DNA of 64,000 nucleotides, taken from Sphaerisporangium perillae (lineage in GTDB: Bacteria > Actinomycetota > Actinomycetes > Streptosporangiales > Streptosporangiaceae). A program made the position numbers and the translations under genes. The stretch lies in assembly GCF_023276435.1 (NCBI RefSeq), contig NZ_JALLPO010000014.1, positions 1-64,000 of the forward strand, read 5' to 3'. Under the pieces are notes generated by a model, which ran no database searches, had not been told where the DNA came from, and saw only the letters and a program-made list of their open reading frames with translations. Below are positions 20,530-28,635 of this stretch, one piece after another; positions within the stretch are counted from its first letter, which is position 1; each line of letters opens with the position of its first letter.

Positions 20530-20615
20530 CCCCTAAGCCTTCAGGCCGCCCTGCCTGCGTTCATCGCTCTGCCAGGGCGGTCTGCTACCGGGAGTTCACT
20601 GGATTTCGCCGCGCC

Positions 20616-20930
20616 TCAGCGGCCGTCGAACATGGCGACGTTGGCCTTCTCGGTGGCGGCGAAGTTCTCGTGGCCAAGCTCGATGACGGCGCCGAGCTGG
20701 CTCAGCAGGGCGGCCATGCGAGCGGACGCGCCGTCCCACGTGGCGCGCGCGGTGTAGTAGGCAGTGCGCGCGTCGCCCTCCCACTCGCCGAGCAGGCGGT
20801 CGAGGTTGGTCTCGAGGTCCTGGAGCGAGCCTTCCATCGCCTGCCACTGCCGGGCGAAGTCCTGGCGGCCCGTGGTCATCGAGCCGAAGTTGACCAGCGT
20901 ACGGTCGACGTCGTTGTTGATACCAGCCAT
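20616..20930 (-). CDS. WXG100 family protein (Esx-like, second of the pair)
   Basis: A 104-residue protein with a helix-turn-helix hairpin and WEG at the turn (LLGEWEGDARTAYYTARATWDGA), the WXG100 signature. Such proteins are small T7SS substrates that leave the cell as heterodimers. It follows the other Esx-like gene by 30 bases, so the two products probably pair. No YxxxD/E export signal is seen on this partner. Start ATG 20930. Confidence 0.88.
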   Translation of the reverse strand: MAGINNDVDRTLVNFGSMTTGRQDFARQWQAMEGSLQDLETNLDRLLGEWEGDARTAYYTARATWDGASARMAALLSQLGAVIELGHENFAATEKANVAMFDGR

Positions 20931-20960
20931 GATGATCTCCGTTCGTTCGAGGCGGGCCGG

Positions 20961-21278
20961 TCAGGCGTTGATGCTGCCGGTGAGACGGTGCGCGACCGCA
21001 GCCTGATCGACTTCCGTCTGGCGGTAACGGGTCTCCGCGGCGTGGAGCTTCCTGGCAAGCTCCTGGAGCTCACGCAGTACGACGTTGAGTTCGGTGTTCC
21101 AGCTGTTGAACACGGACTCGAACGCCATGCCCGACTGGCCGCCCCAGCCCGCGCGCAGTTCCGCCACGTGACCGTGAAGCTGGGTCTGGATGCTGGCGAT
21201 GAACGTGTGGGCCTCGTCCGTCTTCTTCGCCGACTCGACGATCTGGGGGAGCGCTGCTGCCGTCTGCTGCTGGCCCAC
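20961..21278 (-). CDS. WXG100 family protein (Esx-like, first of the pair, with YxxxE signal)
   Basis: A 105-residue ESAT-6-like protein with WGG at the hairpin turn (LRAGWGGQSGMAFESVFNSW) and a C-terminal YRQTE, which fits the YxxxD/E general T7SS export signal. The GTG at 21278 was chosen over the upstream ATG because CTTGGAGGTACCA gives a perfect GGAGGT 6 bases upstream and the protein then begins like other WXG100 proteins. It lies downstream of eccB. The partner without a signal is the next gene, as in CFP-10/ESAT-6-type pairs. Confidence 0.9.
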   Translation of the reverse strand: MGQQQTAAALPQIVESAKKTDEAHTFIASIQTQLHGHVAELRAGWGGQSGMAFESVFNSWNTELNVVLRELQELARKLHAAETRYRQTEVDQAAVAHRLTGSINA

Positions 21279-21451
21279 TGGTACCTCCAAGGAGTGTGGC
21301 CTGGCCCTGTCGCGGTAGCCCACACTGCGAAACGCATCATGCGCCCCCGCGATGCTGATCAACACAAACACTAGGATCATCCGCCACATCGCGGACAGAT
21401 GTCGCATTGCGAGTCAGTAACATTTTTTCGTACCACTGGCCAACAATGACA

Positions 21452-22888
21452 TCACGGCTTCAACGCGTCCGTATGGCTGATCGGCACGGGAGTTCTGGCC
21501 GCGGCGACGTCCAGCGCAGGGCCTTCGGGGATGAGGTGCCAGACGCCCGCCGGAAGCGGCGCGACCTTGGTGCCGTCGTAGCCGAGCTTCTGCAGCAGTT
21601 CGGCGGAGGCGAGGGGGAACTTGCGTCCCTGGTCGGTCACCAGTGCGTAGTTCTGCACCGCGCCGAGCTGGCCCTCACCCGGCAACAGGCCCGCGAGCAC
21701 CGCGCCGCCCGGCGGCAGGATCACCTGGTCGAAGTGCTCCTGGTCGGCCCCGGCGTTCGGCGGCACCGGGATGCGGATGCGGCTGCCGATCGTCAGGCGG
21801 GCGCGGGTGGATCCCTTGGCCGTGTCCGAATAGACGGTGCACAGCGGCGAGGCGGGATCCGGCGTCGCGATCTTCGGCATCGTGGCGGGCATGCCCGCTG
21901 TGGCCAGCGACGTCCGGGATTGCGGGAACGCGTTCGCCCGGGCCGCGTCGACCACGATCGGCACGACCCGGTACCTGCCGTACGCCGCCTTGCTCGCCGG
22001 ATCCTCCAAAAGCAACGTGGCCTGGGTCTGGGAGATCACGGCCAGGCCGTCGTGCATCAGCACGTACCAGCGTGCCTCGCCCCCCGTCACCGCCGGCACG
22101 GTGTACACGCGGCCGACCGCCGAGGCGCGGCCGTCCGGCCCGGTGACCTTCCGCCCGAGAGCGGGGATCCGGGGAGAACGGAAGTCGGGCCCGATGGGCA
22201 GCGCGTTGAGCCAGCTCGAAGGGATCTGGCGAGGCGGCGCGGCCGTGAGCGCCCGGGCCCCCGTGTCCGAGACCCGCATCCGGCGGTCCGCCAGGATCAC
22301 CCAGGACTGCTGCCCGTCATCGGCGATCATGGCGTCGCCGCCGAACGGCCTGCCGCCGACGTCCGTGCCCCCGATCATCGAGACGTACGGCTTGCGCGTC
22401 CCGGACGGGTCCACGGTCTCGGCCACGCAGACCGACCAGGGGCCGCGCACCAGCTTCTCCGGCGCCGGCAGGGTCTCGGGCGCGCCCGGAATGCCCACCA
22501 GCGTGCCCCGGGTGAAGCCCGCGAGCGACGCCGCCGACACCGTGCGCACCGTCACGTCCGGGGTGTCGAGCAGCAGGCGGGCCGAGGTGTAGTTGGCGAC
22601 CGGGATCAGCTTGGCCTCCTGCTCGCTGTAGACGAACGTCGCGCCGGTCTCCTCCTCGACGATCAGCGTGCCGGGCGCGGTCAGCGAGGTCGCGCCCCCC
22701 GGCTTGAGCAGCCCGTAGATGCCGAAGCAGGCCGTGACGAGGATCGCCACCAGCACGCCGCAGAACATGGCGACGTTGTGCCTGCGCATGGGGGACTCCG
22801 GGACGTCGGGCTCCCCCTGCAGAAGGGCCATGCCCAGACGCTGCATCATCAGCCGGTGGGCCTGGTAAAGATCACGACGGGTCTGCAT
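21452..22888 (-). CDS. eccB: T7SS core component EccB
   Basis: A 478-residue protein with the EccB start MQTRRDLYQAHRLMMQRLGMALLQGEPD, one transmembrane helix (about residues 40-62) and a large external domain with internal repeats (GTLIVEEETGATFVYSEQE, SQTQATLLLEDP and similar) and paired cysteines. EccB is part of the inner-membrane T7SS ring, with its external part forming the periplasmic region of the complex. It heads the minus-strand operon eccB-esx-esx-small protein-PPE-like. Length is normal for the family. Confidence 0.95.
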   Translation of the reverse strand: MQTRRDLYQAHRLMMQRLGMALLQGEPDVPESPMRRHNVAMFCGVLVAILVTACFGIYGLLKPGGATSLTAPGTLIVEEETGATFVYSEQEAKLIPVANYTSARLLLDTPDVTVRTVSAASLAGFTRGTLVGIPGAPETLPAPEKLVRGPWSVCVAETVDPSGTRKPYVSMIGGTDVGGRPFGGDAMIADDGQQSWVILADRRMRVSDTGARALTAAPPRQIPSSWLNALPIGPDFRSPRIPALGRKVTGPDGRASAVGRVYTVPAVTGGEARWYVLMHDGLAVISQTQATLLLEDPASKAAYGRYRVVPIVVDAARANAFPQSRTSLATAGMPATMPKIATPDPASPLCTVYSDTAKGSTRARLTIGSRIRIPVPPNAGADQEHFDQVILPPGGAVLAGLLPGEGQLGAVQNYALVTDQGRKFPLASAELLQKLGYDGTKVAPLPAGVWHLIPEGPALDVAAARTPVPISHTDALKP

Positions 22889-23097
22889 GCCACCTCAGCC
22901 TTGCCTGGCGGGTCAACGCCGACAGCATAGAAGCGTGTGCGCGAACGGGGGCCTTCAGCCTGAGACCGACCTGCCTTGAGGGCTGGTCAAGCTGAAAGGT
23001 GAGGGTTGACGGCTTTCTGTACGGTTCAGCGGCTGCTGGGTTAGTCTGCCGTTTCACAGGCTGATCAAGACCTGGCCGCTGGGAGACGGGGGCGGGA
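22889..23097. promoter_or_regulatory. Divergent promoter region between eccB and the repeat-protein gene
   Basis: A TATGCT hexamer on the minus strand (22929-22924) lies about 36 bases before the eccB start and could be its -10 box, without a good -35. On the + strand a TTGACG occurs at 23006 but lacks a well-spaced -10. The region must hold promoters for both directions. Confidence 0.3.
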
Positions 23098-24558
23098 GTG
23101 AGCGAGCAACGAGGTTTCGAGGCCCTGCTGAACGCCGGAGGTTCGGACTCGGCGGCGGCCGGGGATGGCGCGTTCGGCTCGGCGGCGGGCGCGTCGGTCG
23201 CCGGAGGGCCGTACACGGTTTCGGGCGACGGTTCCTCAGGGACCAATGGCGACGTGGTGAGCACGTCGGGTCCGTACGACGGCGGTCCCACGGGCTTCCA
23301 AGGGGATGGCCCCATGGTGTCGGTGCCGCAGGTGGACGGTCCACTCGGGGCGATGCCGCACGTGGACGGCGCCGGCCTGGACGGCTTCGGCGTGCACGTG
23401 ATGCGCCCGACCGCCGGCCCCGATTCGGTGGACTCGGTGGACCCGCAAGGGGCCGGGCCGGACACCTTCGTCCTCGGGCCGCACGGGCAGATCGGCGACC
23501 CGGGTGGTCCGACGACCGAATTCGGCGGGCCGTTCGCCGGGCCGGACGGGCAGGTCTATCAGAACCTCACCGGGCCTGGTCAGCCCTTCGGTTCGGGGGA
23601 CCCGACCTCCACGGGAGATCCCGTCGGCACGGACCCGGTGTACAGCGTGCCCGACACGACGATCCCCAACGGGAGCGACCTGAGCGGTGGCCCGTTCGGC
23701 AACGACCCGAGTGGCGGTCCGTACGGCGTGGATCCGATCGTGACGGATCCGACGGTGTCGGACCCGAATGTCATGGATCCGATCGTGACGGACCCGAATG
23801 TGACGGACCCGATCGTCACGGATCCGAATGTGACCGATCCGATCGTCACGGATCCGAATGTGACGGACCCGAATGTGACCGATCCGATCGTCACGGACCC
23901 GAATGTGACGGACCCGAATGTCACGGATCCGATCGTGACAGACCCGATCGCGACGGATCCGAATGTGACGGACCCGAATGTGACGGACCCGAATGCGACG
24001 GACCCCAACATTCCAGTGCCGAGCATTCCTAGCGTCACCGATCCTTCCGTGACCAATCCATCGGGTGACCCCAGCGGCGTCTCGCTGCCTCAGGTGCCGA
24101 GCGGAGGAGCGGGGGGCGGGGGTTCTCAGATACCGAACATTCCGAGCTCCGGGACCGGCTCTCCCACGATTCCCGGCATACCGAACACGGGAAACAACGG
24201 TGGTTCGACGAATACGGGTGCGGCGAATACCAAAGACCCCAGCAAGACGCGAAAAGTGAAGCACGACGCCGTCAAGAATCTCGGCACCAATATTTACCGA
24301 GATGTCGGCGGCCGGGCGGAGACGGTCAAGAAGCAGCCCGAGAACAACCATATCGGCTGGCTGGACTGCGGGCCGGTCGGCATGCCCATTTCGGGTAAGC
24401 ACGGTGAGGTGTGTGCGGGGTCGGCGCGATATATCGAAGCGGTACGTGGCCAGATGGAGGTCTGGAAGGACGATCTGGTGCTCTCGGGTAAGAGGTGGGA
24501 GCTCACCAACCAGGACATCGCCGCGCATGCCGAGGCGCTGAAGAAGGAGATGAAGTGA
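23098..24558 (+). CDS. Repeat-rich T7SS-associated protein with C-terminal helical (WXG-like) domain
   Basis: A 486-residue acidic protein starting (V/M)SEQRGFEALLNAGG. Residues about 12-210 are Gly/Pro/Asp-rich. Residues 212-306 are 19 tandem pentapeptides of the form Asp-Pro-(Asn/Ile)-Val-Thr. A further Ser/Gly/Pro linker leads to about 105 structured C-terminal residues (NLGTNIYRDVGG, GPVGMPISGKHGEVCAGS, then two helices) that look like an ESAT-6-type hairpin. It has no Sec signal. The stop overlaps the start of the next, membrane-spanning protein by GTGA, matching the other two-gene cassettes in this locus. Probable substrate or surface-exposed spacer protein; function unknown. Confidence 0.6.
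   Translation: MSEQRGFEALLNAGGSDSAAAGDGAFGSAAGASVAGGPYTVSGDGSSGTNGDVVSTSGPYDGGPTGFQGDGPMVSVPQVDGPLGAMPHVDGAGLDGFGVHVMRPTAGPDSVDSVDPQGAGPDTFVLGPHGQIGDPGGPTTEFGGPFAGPDGQVYQNLTGPGQPFGSGDPTSTGDPVGTDPVYSVPDTTIPNGSDLSGGPFGNDPSGGPYGVDPIVTDPTVSDPNVMDPIVTDPNVTDPIVTDPNVTDPIVTDPNVTDPNVTDPIVTDPNVTDPNVTDPIVTDPIATDPNVTDPNVTDPNATDPNIPVPSIPSVTDPSVTNPSGDPSGVSLPQVPSGGAGGGGSQIPNIPSSGTGSPTIPGIPNTGNNGGSTNTGAANTKDPSKTRKVKHDAVKNLGTNIYRDVGGRAETVKKQPENNHIGWLDCGPVGMPISGKHGEVCAGSARYIEAVRGQMEVWKDDLVLSGKRWELTNQDIAAHAEALKKEMK
23731..24015 (+). repeat. 15-bp minisatellite encoding 19 Asp-Pro-x-Val-Thr units
   Basis: Nineteen consecutive 15-base units, mostly GAYCCGAATGTGACG or GAYCCGATCGTSACG, encode DPNVT and DPIVT in irregular alternation, with edge units DPTVS, DPNVM, DPIAT, DPNAT and DPNIP. 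Third-base changes are frequent while the protein pattern is kept, which suggests selection on the peptide and not only recent slippage. Confidence 0.9.
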
Positions 24559-25355
24559 GCTACGAGGGCTGGGAGTACGGATATGTCACCGGGCTTCTCG
24601 GAGCTATCGCATATTGCGTGGTGAATCCAGTGAGAGGCCGTATGATCGGGCTCTCCATCGCGGGCGCCAGTTCCAAACCCAGTAGCCTGACCGGGGCAGG
24701 GGACAAATGGGATGAGACATCCCAGGGAATAGGCGAGATAGGCGCGCAACTCAAGAAGCACATGGACGACGTGCCCCTGGAAGATTGGACGGCGGCGGAC
24801 GTCGAGGCCCTCAGAAGCTCGGTGCAACTCGTGCTCAGCAACCTCAATGAGGGCTCGGGCGTGCACGCCGACGCCGCCAAGATCATGCACGGGCTCGGCA
24901 AGCTCTCCTTCTATGGCGCGTTGCTGTCGGGGACGGCCGGGGTCGTTCTCACCGCTCTGACGATCTACACGCTCGCCACCCGCGGCATTCCTGGCGTCAA
25001 CGTGGCCACGCAGGCGTCATCGGAGCTCGTCGCGACCGGCACCCAGCTGAGCGTCAAGGGGATGGTGATGAAGTACGGGGCGGTCGCCGCCGGCGCCATG
25101 ATGGTGTTCTCCCTCGTGACCGGCAAGCAGTCCGAGCTCGAGGCCCAGATCGCGGCCATGAAGACCCAGGGCGACGCGGTGAAGCAGGTCCGCATCCCGC
25201 TCTCCAATAACTCGCCGGGCAGCAACCTCACGCTGGACGGCTCCACCGGCGCGAATCCCTACGGCACCGGCACGGATCCGTACGGTACCGGCACGAATTC
25301 CTACGGCACCGGTACGGACCCCTACGGCACCGGCCAGGTGCCGGCCGCCACTTGA
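24555..25355 (+). CDS. Two-helix membrane protein paired with the repeat-rich protein
   Basis: A 266-residue protein. A helical N-terminal part (KWDETSQGIGEIGAQLKKHM, then AADVEALRSSVQLVLSNLNEGSG) resembles a WXG-like domain. Two transmembrane helices follow (SFYGALLSGTAGVVLTALTIY and MKYGAVAAGAMMVFSLVTG), and the tail carries four YGTGTDP-like units. The GTG start overlaps the previous stop. The design (helical domain plus membrane pair after a small helical partner) recurs in this locus. Function unknown. Confidence 0.65.
   Translation: MSYEGWEYGYVTGLLGAIAYCVVNPVRGRMIGLSIAGASSKPSSLTGAGDKWDETSQGIGEIGAQLKKHMDDVPLEDWTAADVEALRSSVQLVLSNLNEGSGVHADAAKIMHGLGKLSFYGALLSGTAGVVLTALTIYTLATRGIPGVNVATQASSELVATGTQLSVKGMVMKYGAVAAGAMMVFSLVTGKQSELEAQIAAMKTQGDAVKQVRIPLSNNSPGSNLTLDGSTGANPYGTGTDPYGTGTNSYGTGTDPYGTGQVPAAT
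25260..25334 (+). repeat. 21-bp repeats encoding YGTGT(D/N)(P/S)
   Basis: Three full and one partial 21-base unit at the 3' end of the membrane-protein gene encode Tyr-Gly-Thr-Gly-Thr-Asp/Asn-Pro/Ser. It is a flexible C-terminal tail; copy number may vary between strains. Confidence 0.8.
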
Positions 25356-25432
25356 CCTGTTAGGCGGCGCGCCCGACCGGAGAGCCCCCGATCAGAAGGC
25401 AGCCGGGCGAAGGGCCGTCACCGCGTCCTCGA

Positions 25433-25876
25433 TCAGGGCTGCAGGCGGCGGCGGATCTGGTCGAGGTCGGACATCACTTCCTCGAACGTGTGGTTGTAGG
25501 CGGCCTCGGCCTGCTTCACCTGGGCGAGGGCGGCCTCCGGGTCGCTCAGGAGCTTCATGGGGTTGTCCTCCACGCCGAACATCTCTTCCATGAGCTCGTT
25601 GGTCTGGCGTGCGAGGTCGCCCACCGCCTCCTGGACCGTGGTCTTGATGAGGGCCGCCAGATCCACCGACGCCAGGCGCATGGCGCGCGGGTTCAGCTGA
25701 AGCTCGTGCAGCCCCTGCCCGGTGTACTCGACGGTCACGAGCCCGTCCTTGTCCTGGGCGCGGCCGACCAGTTCCGCCGTGCGGCGCTGGAGCTCCTCGA
25801 CCTGGGCGAGCTGCTGCTGCGCTCCGCTCAGCAGCTTGTCGATGTCGATGTTCCCGAAGTCGCCGAACTCGGTCAC
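25433..25876 (-). CDS. YbaB/EbfC-fold protein (first of four in the locus)
   Basis: A 147-residue protein: an N-terminal coiled helix (LLSGAQQQLAQVEELQRRTAELVGRAQ), a central beta region with TVEYTGQGLHELQLNPRAMR, and a C-terminal helix with ETTVQEAVGDLARQTN-like sequence. The layout matches the YbaB/EbfC fold. Classical YbaB is a nucleoid protein next to recR, but T7SS loci carry diverged versions (EspL of the ESX-1 locus is described as YbaB-like and stabilises Esp substrates). A chaperone role is therefore more likely here (inference). It is convergent with the preceding cassette and lies next to another. Confidence 0.8.
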   Translation of the reverse strand: MTEFGDFGNIDIDKLLSGAQQQLAQVEELQRRTAELVGRAQDKDGLVTVEYTGQGLHELQLNPRAMRLASVDLAALIKTTVQEAVGDLARQTNELMEEMFGVEDNPMKLLSDPEAALAQVKQAEAAYNHTFEEVMSDLDQIRRRLQP

Positions 25877-26087
25877 GTGACCTTCACCTTCCGTCGCCCT
25901 TGTGGCAAAGCCGGCCCCGAAGGAACCCTACAACCATCGTGATCTCGGCGGCATCGAGCGTGAACGCCGACCATCCCTGATCTGACCGGTCTTCCAGGGG
26001 AAGATGAACAAACAGCCCAGAGCCATCATTCGGGTCGGAAGTGCTGGTAGGACATCACTGGCGACAACGGATCATGGAGGGCGCAAG

Positions 26088-26438
26088 GTGCAGGAGAGGT
26101 ACGTCACCTCAGAGGCCATCAAGAGCATCATCAAGGAGATCAACGAAGATGTGATCCCCGCCATCAAGGAGTGGCGTGCTCTGGTGGACAGCACCGACGT
26201 CCCCGACCTCGGCCTGCCGGGCGGCCTCGGGAACTCGCTCCCCGGCTGGATGTCGATCCCCGGGTGGGGGGTGGTCGGCGAGGTGGTGATCGGAGTGCGA
26301 TACCACCGGCTCCAGGATGATGTTCGGGACAAGTTCACCGAGGCGATCTCCGTCCTGGAGACCTGGACGCACCAGCTCGACACGGCCCAGCGCAACTGGC
26401 GTACGGCCGAAGATCAGTCCACGGCCGTGTACGTCTAG
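26088..26438 (+). CDS. Small WXG-like protein
   Basis: A 116-residue helical protein beginning (V/M)QERYVTSEAIKSIIKEINEDVIPAIKEW, with a central loop (DLGLPGGLGNSLPGWMSIPGWG) and a second helix (DKFTEAISVLETWTHQLDTAQRNWRTAEDQ). That is an ESAT-6-like hairpin with an enlarged turn. The GTG at 26088 has GGAGGG 7 bases upstream, so the longer upstream frame from 26004 is rejected. The following gene encodes its likely membrane partner. Confidence 0.65.
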   Translation: MQERYVTSEAIKSIIKEINEDVIPAIKEWRALVDSTDVPDLGLPGGLGNSLPGWMSIPGWGVVGEVVIGVRYHRLQDDVRDKFTEAISVLETWTHQLDTAQRNWRTAEDQSTAVYV

Positions 26439-26517
26439 TCCCGGTTCGCTCGCGGCGATGTCTCCGCGACCTTCCCCGCCACCGATCGCGTCAGTGACAC
26501 CAGGAGCCTAGAAGATC

Positions 26518-27309
26518 ATGCCGTCCGGACCATACGGACCGTCTCTCAAGACGGCCGGCGGCAGCGCGCTGTCGGTCCTGAACGACCTGCGCAAGGCCGC
26601 CTTGCTGTCCCGGCCGTTGCTGGTGGGCAGCGCCCTCGCGGCCACCGCCGTCGCCAACGTCCCCGGCATGGCGAACGCGTACAACAACTGGGAGTCCATC
26701 CACTCCCGCCTGGACACGGCGATCAAGAGCTACATCCGCAACCTGGGTGACAAGGGCAAGGACGGCTGGATCGCCAAAGACCACGACGCGTACGTGGACG
26801 CGGTCGAGCGCTACCAGGAGGCCATGGAGAGCCTGCGCGCCTACGTGAAGGCCATCGCGGGGATCGTGGACGAGCTTGGCGACGCCTACCGCGCCTACTG
26901 GGTGTCCCTGGGCAGGGTCGTGGCGGTCCTGTCGGTCAATCTGCCGATCGCCGCCGCGATGCTCGCGACGCCGTACGCGCCCGCCGGCTACGCGCGCCTG
27001 GAGGCGCTGGGGCTGCTGGCCAACGGTGCCATCGCGTTGGCGACGAGCCTGCTCGCGAAGGTGGTGGCCTCCGTGGCCGGCGGCATGTCGGTCTATTTCG
27101 CCGGCAAGGCGTTCGCCCAGATGTTCAATCTGGCCCCCACGGGCGATGCCAAGATCGACTTCAGGAAGGCGATGATCGACACTCAGGGGTCGCCGTCGTT
27201 CCAGGAGCCGCCGGCGTCGGCCCCAGGAGGGCCACCGCTCCTGCCCCCCTCCCAGGGTTTCGAATGGGTCGAGCCCAAGAAGAACAAGCCAGAGCCCTAC
27301 CAGCCGTGA
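26518..27309 (+). CDS. WXG-like protein with hydrophobic core, cassette partner
   Basis: A 263-residue protein. An N-terminal helical part with a hydrophobic stretch (LLSRPLLVGSALAATAVANVPG) leads to NWESIHSRLDTAIKSYIRNL and VDAVERYQEAMESLRAYVKAIAGIVDELGDAYRAYW, the helical hairpin of a WXG-type domain. Then come two or three transmembrane-like segments (VVAVLSVNLPIAAAMLATPY and LGLLANGAIALATSLLAKVVASVAGG) and a Pro-rich tail. It sits between the small WXG-like protein and a YbaB-fold gene. Probable T7SS substrate or membrane effector carrier. Confidence 0.6.
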   Translation: MPSGPYGPSLKTAGGSALSVLNDLRKAALLSRPLLVGSALAATAVANVPGMANAYNNWESIHSRLDTAIKSYIRNLGDKGKDGWIAKDHDAYVDAVERYQEAMESLRAYVKAIAGIVDELGDAYRAYWVSLGRVVAVLSVNLPIAAAMLATPYAPAGYARLEALGLLANGAIALATSLLAKVVASVAGGMSVYFAGKAFAQMFNLAPTGDAKIDFRKAMIDTQGSPSFQEPPASAPGGPPLLPPSQGFEWVEPKKNKPEPYQP

Positions 27310-27334
27310 ACTCGACCGATCGAAAGGAGCGGCG

Positions 27335-27733
27335 GTGTTCGATCCGGACGGCTTCCGGCTCGAGGACCTCGAGCGAGTCGCCGAGCAGAGCGAGGAGGCG
27401 CTCCGGCGCCTCAGTGGCGTGTTCGGTGATCTCCGGGACGTCACGGGCGAGGGAACGGCGGCCGGTGGGCTGGTGAGGGCGGTCGTTGACGGAGGCGGCC
27501 GCATCGGGGAGGTGACGCTCGACCCCCGGGTCATGCGGCTGGACAGCCGGTCGATCGCGGAGGCCGTGACCGAGGCCGTGCGCGCCGCCCAGCAGGACGC
27601 CCAGCGCAAGAACGAGGAGTTGCTACGCGACGCCATGGGCGGCGACGCGCCATCGTTGGACCCGGCCGGCACCGAGGCGTGGCTGAAGGACGTCACCGAC
27701 GCCATGGGCGCCCCTTGGCCGCACGAGGGATAA
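27335..27733 (+). CDS. YbaB/EbfC-fold protein (second of four)
   Basis: A 132-residue protein starting (V/M)FDPDGFRLEDLERVAEQSEEALRR, with the beta segment GGGRIGEVTLDPRVMRLDSRSI and the helix AVTEAVRAAQQDAQRKNEELLRD. It shares the LDPRxMRL-type core with its paralogues at 25433, 51518 and 53758. GTG 27335 has AAAGGAGCGG upstream. It follows a WXG-like cassette by 25 bases, which supports a chaperone role for that cassette (inference). Confidence 0.8.
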   Translation: MFDPDGFRLEDLERVAEQSEEALRRLSGVFGDLRDVTGEGTAAGGLVRAVVDGGGRIGEVTLDPRVMRLDSRSIAEAVTEAVRAAQQDAQRKNEELLRDAMGGDAPSLDPAGTEAWLKDVTDAMGAPWPHEG

Positions 27734-27910
27734 GAACCCGACCGGGCGCTCCTGCGGGTGATATCGAGTCGATCATGAACTCCCCGTAGCCCGGCGGCTT
27801 TGTGGACAGGCGCCCTCTGACGCGATTTCCGCACATGAGGCGGCCCGTAATGGGTTCAGGTGAGGGCGCGAGGGGATTGCCCATTTTCTGGTAGGGAAAC
27901 CGTGTAGTCT

Positions 27911-27962
27911 CGATCATGCCGAGTGGTACCGCTCGAACATGTGTACCACTCGGTCGTGACCG
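27911..27962. promoter_or_regulatory. Long inverted repeat upstream of cassette A
   Basis: CCGAGTGGTAC (27919-27929), a 13-base spacer, then GTACCACTCGG (27943-27953): a perfect 11-bp dyad that extends imperfectly to about 27911-27962 (CGATCA and TGACCG flanks). It lies about 80 bases before the WXG-like gene at 28033 and about 180 bases after the YbaB-fold gene. It may be a repressor operator, an attenuator or a terminator; a palindrome of this length without a T tract favours an operator or leader stem. The rest of 27734-28032 shows nothing else I can name. Confidence 0.55.
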
Positions 27963-28032
27963 ATGGACCGGCGGGGGTCACGGGTGAGCGTCGGCGCTCC
28001 CGTGGGCGGCCGCCTCGCGACACGGGGGGCTC

Positions 28033-28635
28033 ATGTCATTTCCATCCGCGGAAGATCCGGGCGGCCAAGACCTTACAGGGACCGCGGCCGACCCGGTGTT
28101 CACGTTCCCTGTTCCCGATGAGTACCCCGGCCCGGCGTACCCGGCGTACCCGGCGGACCCGTTCAGGATCCCGCGACCCGGCGAACTGCGGGCCCCGGCC
28201 GACCCGTTCCCGGTGCCCGGCGCGTCGCTTCCGCCGGGGACCACGGGTGGTCCCGGTCTTCCGCCGTTCCCGAGCGCCAAGCCCGGCACGGCGGAGGGCG
28301 GGGGGCCGGTGGTCGATGTGTCGCACATGGGGCTCAGGGATCTCGGCAGGCTCTTCGACGGGCAGGGTGAGGACATCGCCGGAGCGATCGGTGCGGCGAT
28401 GAAGCAGCTCATGGCCATCGGCGACTTCTGGGGTGACGACGAGGCGGGCCGCGCGTTCTACGAGGGCAAGGACGGCAAGGCCGGGTACGGCACCAGGGCC
28501 GCCGAGTTGGACACCGACCTCCACGCGCTCGCCACCGCCTACACCCGCATAGGCGACCGTCTGGTCATGATGGTGAAGAACCTGCAGCTCACCGAATGGG
28601 CGTCGATCGCCGAGTCGCTGGAGGCCGGGAAGTGA
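28033..28635 (+). CDS. Small WXG100-like protein of cassette A (Pro-rich N-terminus)
   Basis: A 200-residue protein. Residues about 1-95 are disordered and Pro-rich (PAYPAYPADPF). Residues about 96-200 are a WXG100-like hairpin with the turn FWGDDEAGRAFYEG and a C-terminal helix (HALATAYTRIGDRLVMMVKNLQL). The turn motif is shared with the proteins at 37434 (FWGDDEHGRTFYEG) and 51188 (PWGDDSAGTAFHAAY). The stop overlaps the GTG of the next gene, so the two products are made together and probably bind. Confidence 0.75.
   Translation: MSFPSAEDPGGQDLTGTAADPVFTFPVPDEYPGPAYPAYPADPFRIPRPGELRAPADPFPVPGASLPPGTTGGPGLPPFPSAKPGTAEGGGPVVDVSHMGLRDLGRLFDGQGEDIAGAIGAAMKQLMAIGDFWGDDEAGRAFYEGKDGKAGYGTRAAELDTDLHALATAYTRIGDRLVMMVKNLQLTEWASIAESLEAGK

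Noticed and set aside
23580-24056. 158-codon minus-strand frame with Gly-Ser-Val repeats
   Set aside because: It is the reverse reading of the 15-bp minisatellite; any repeat with a period divisible by three leaves other frames open.
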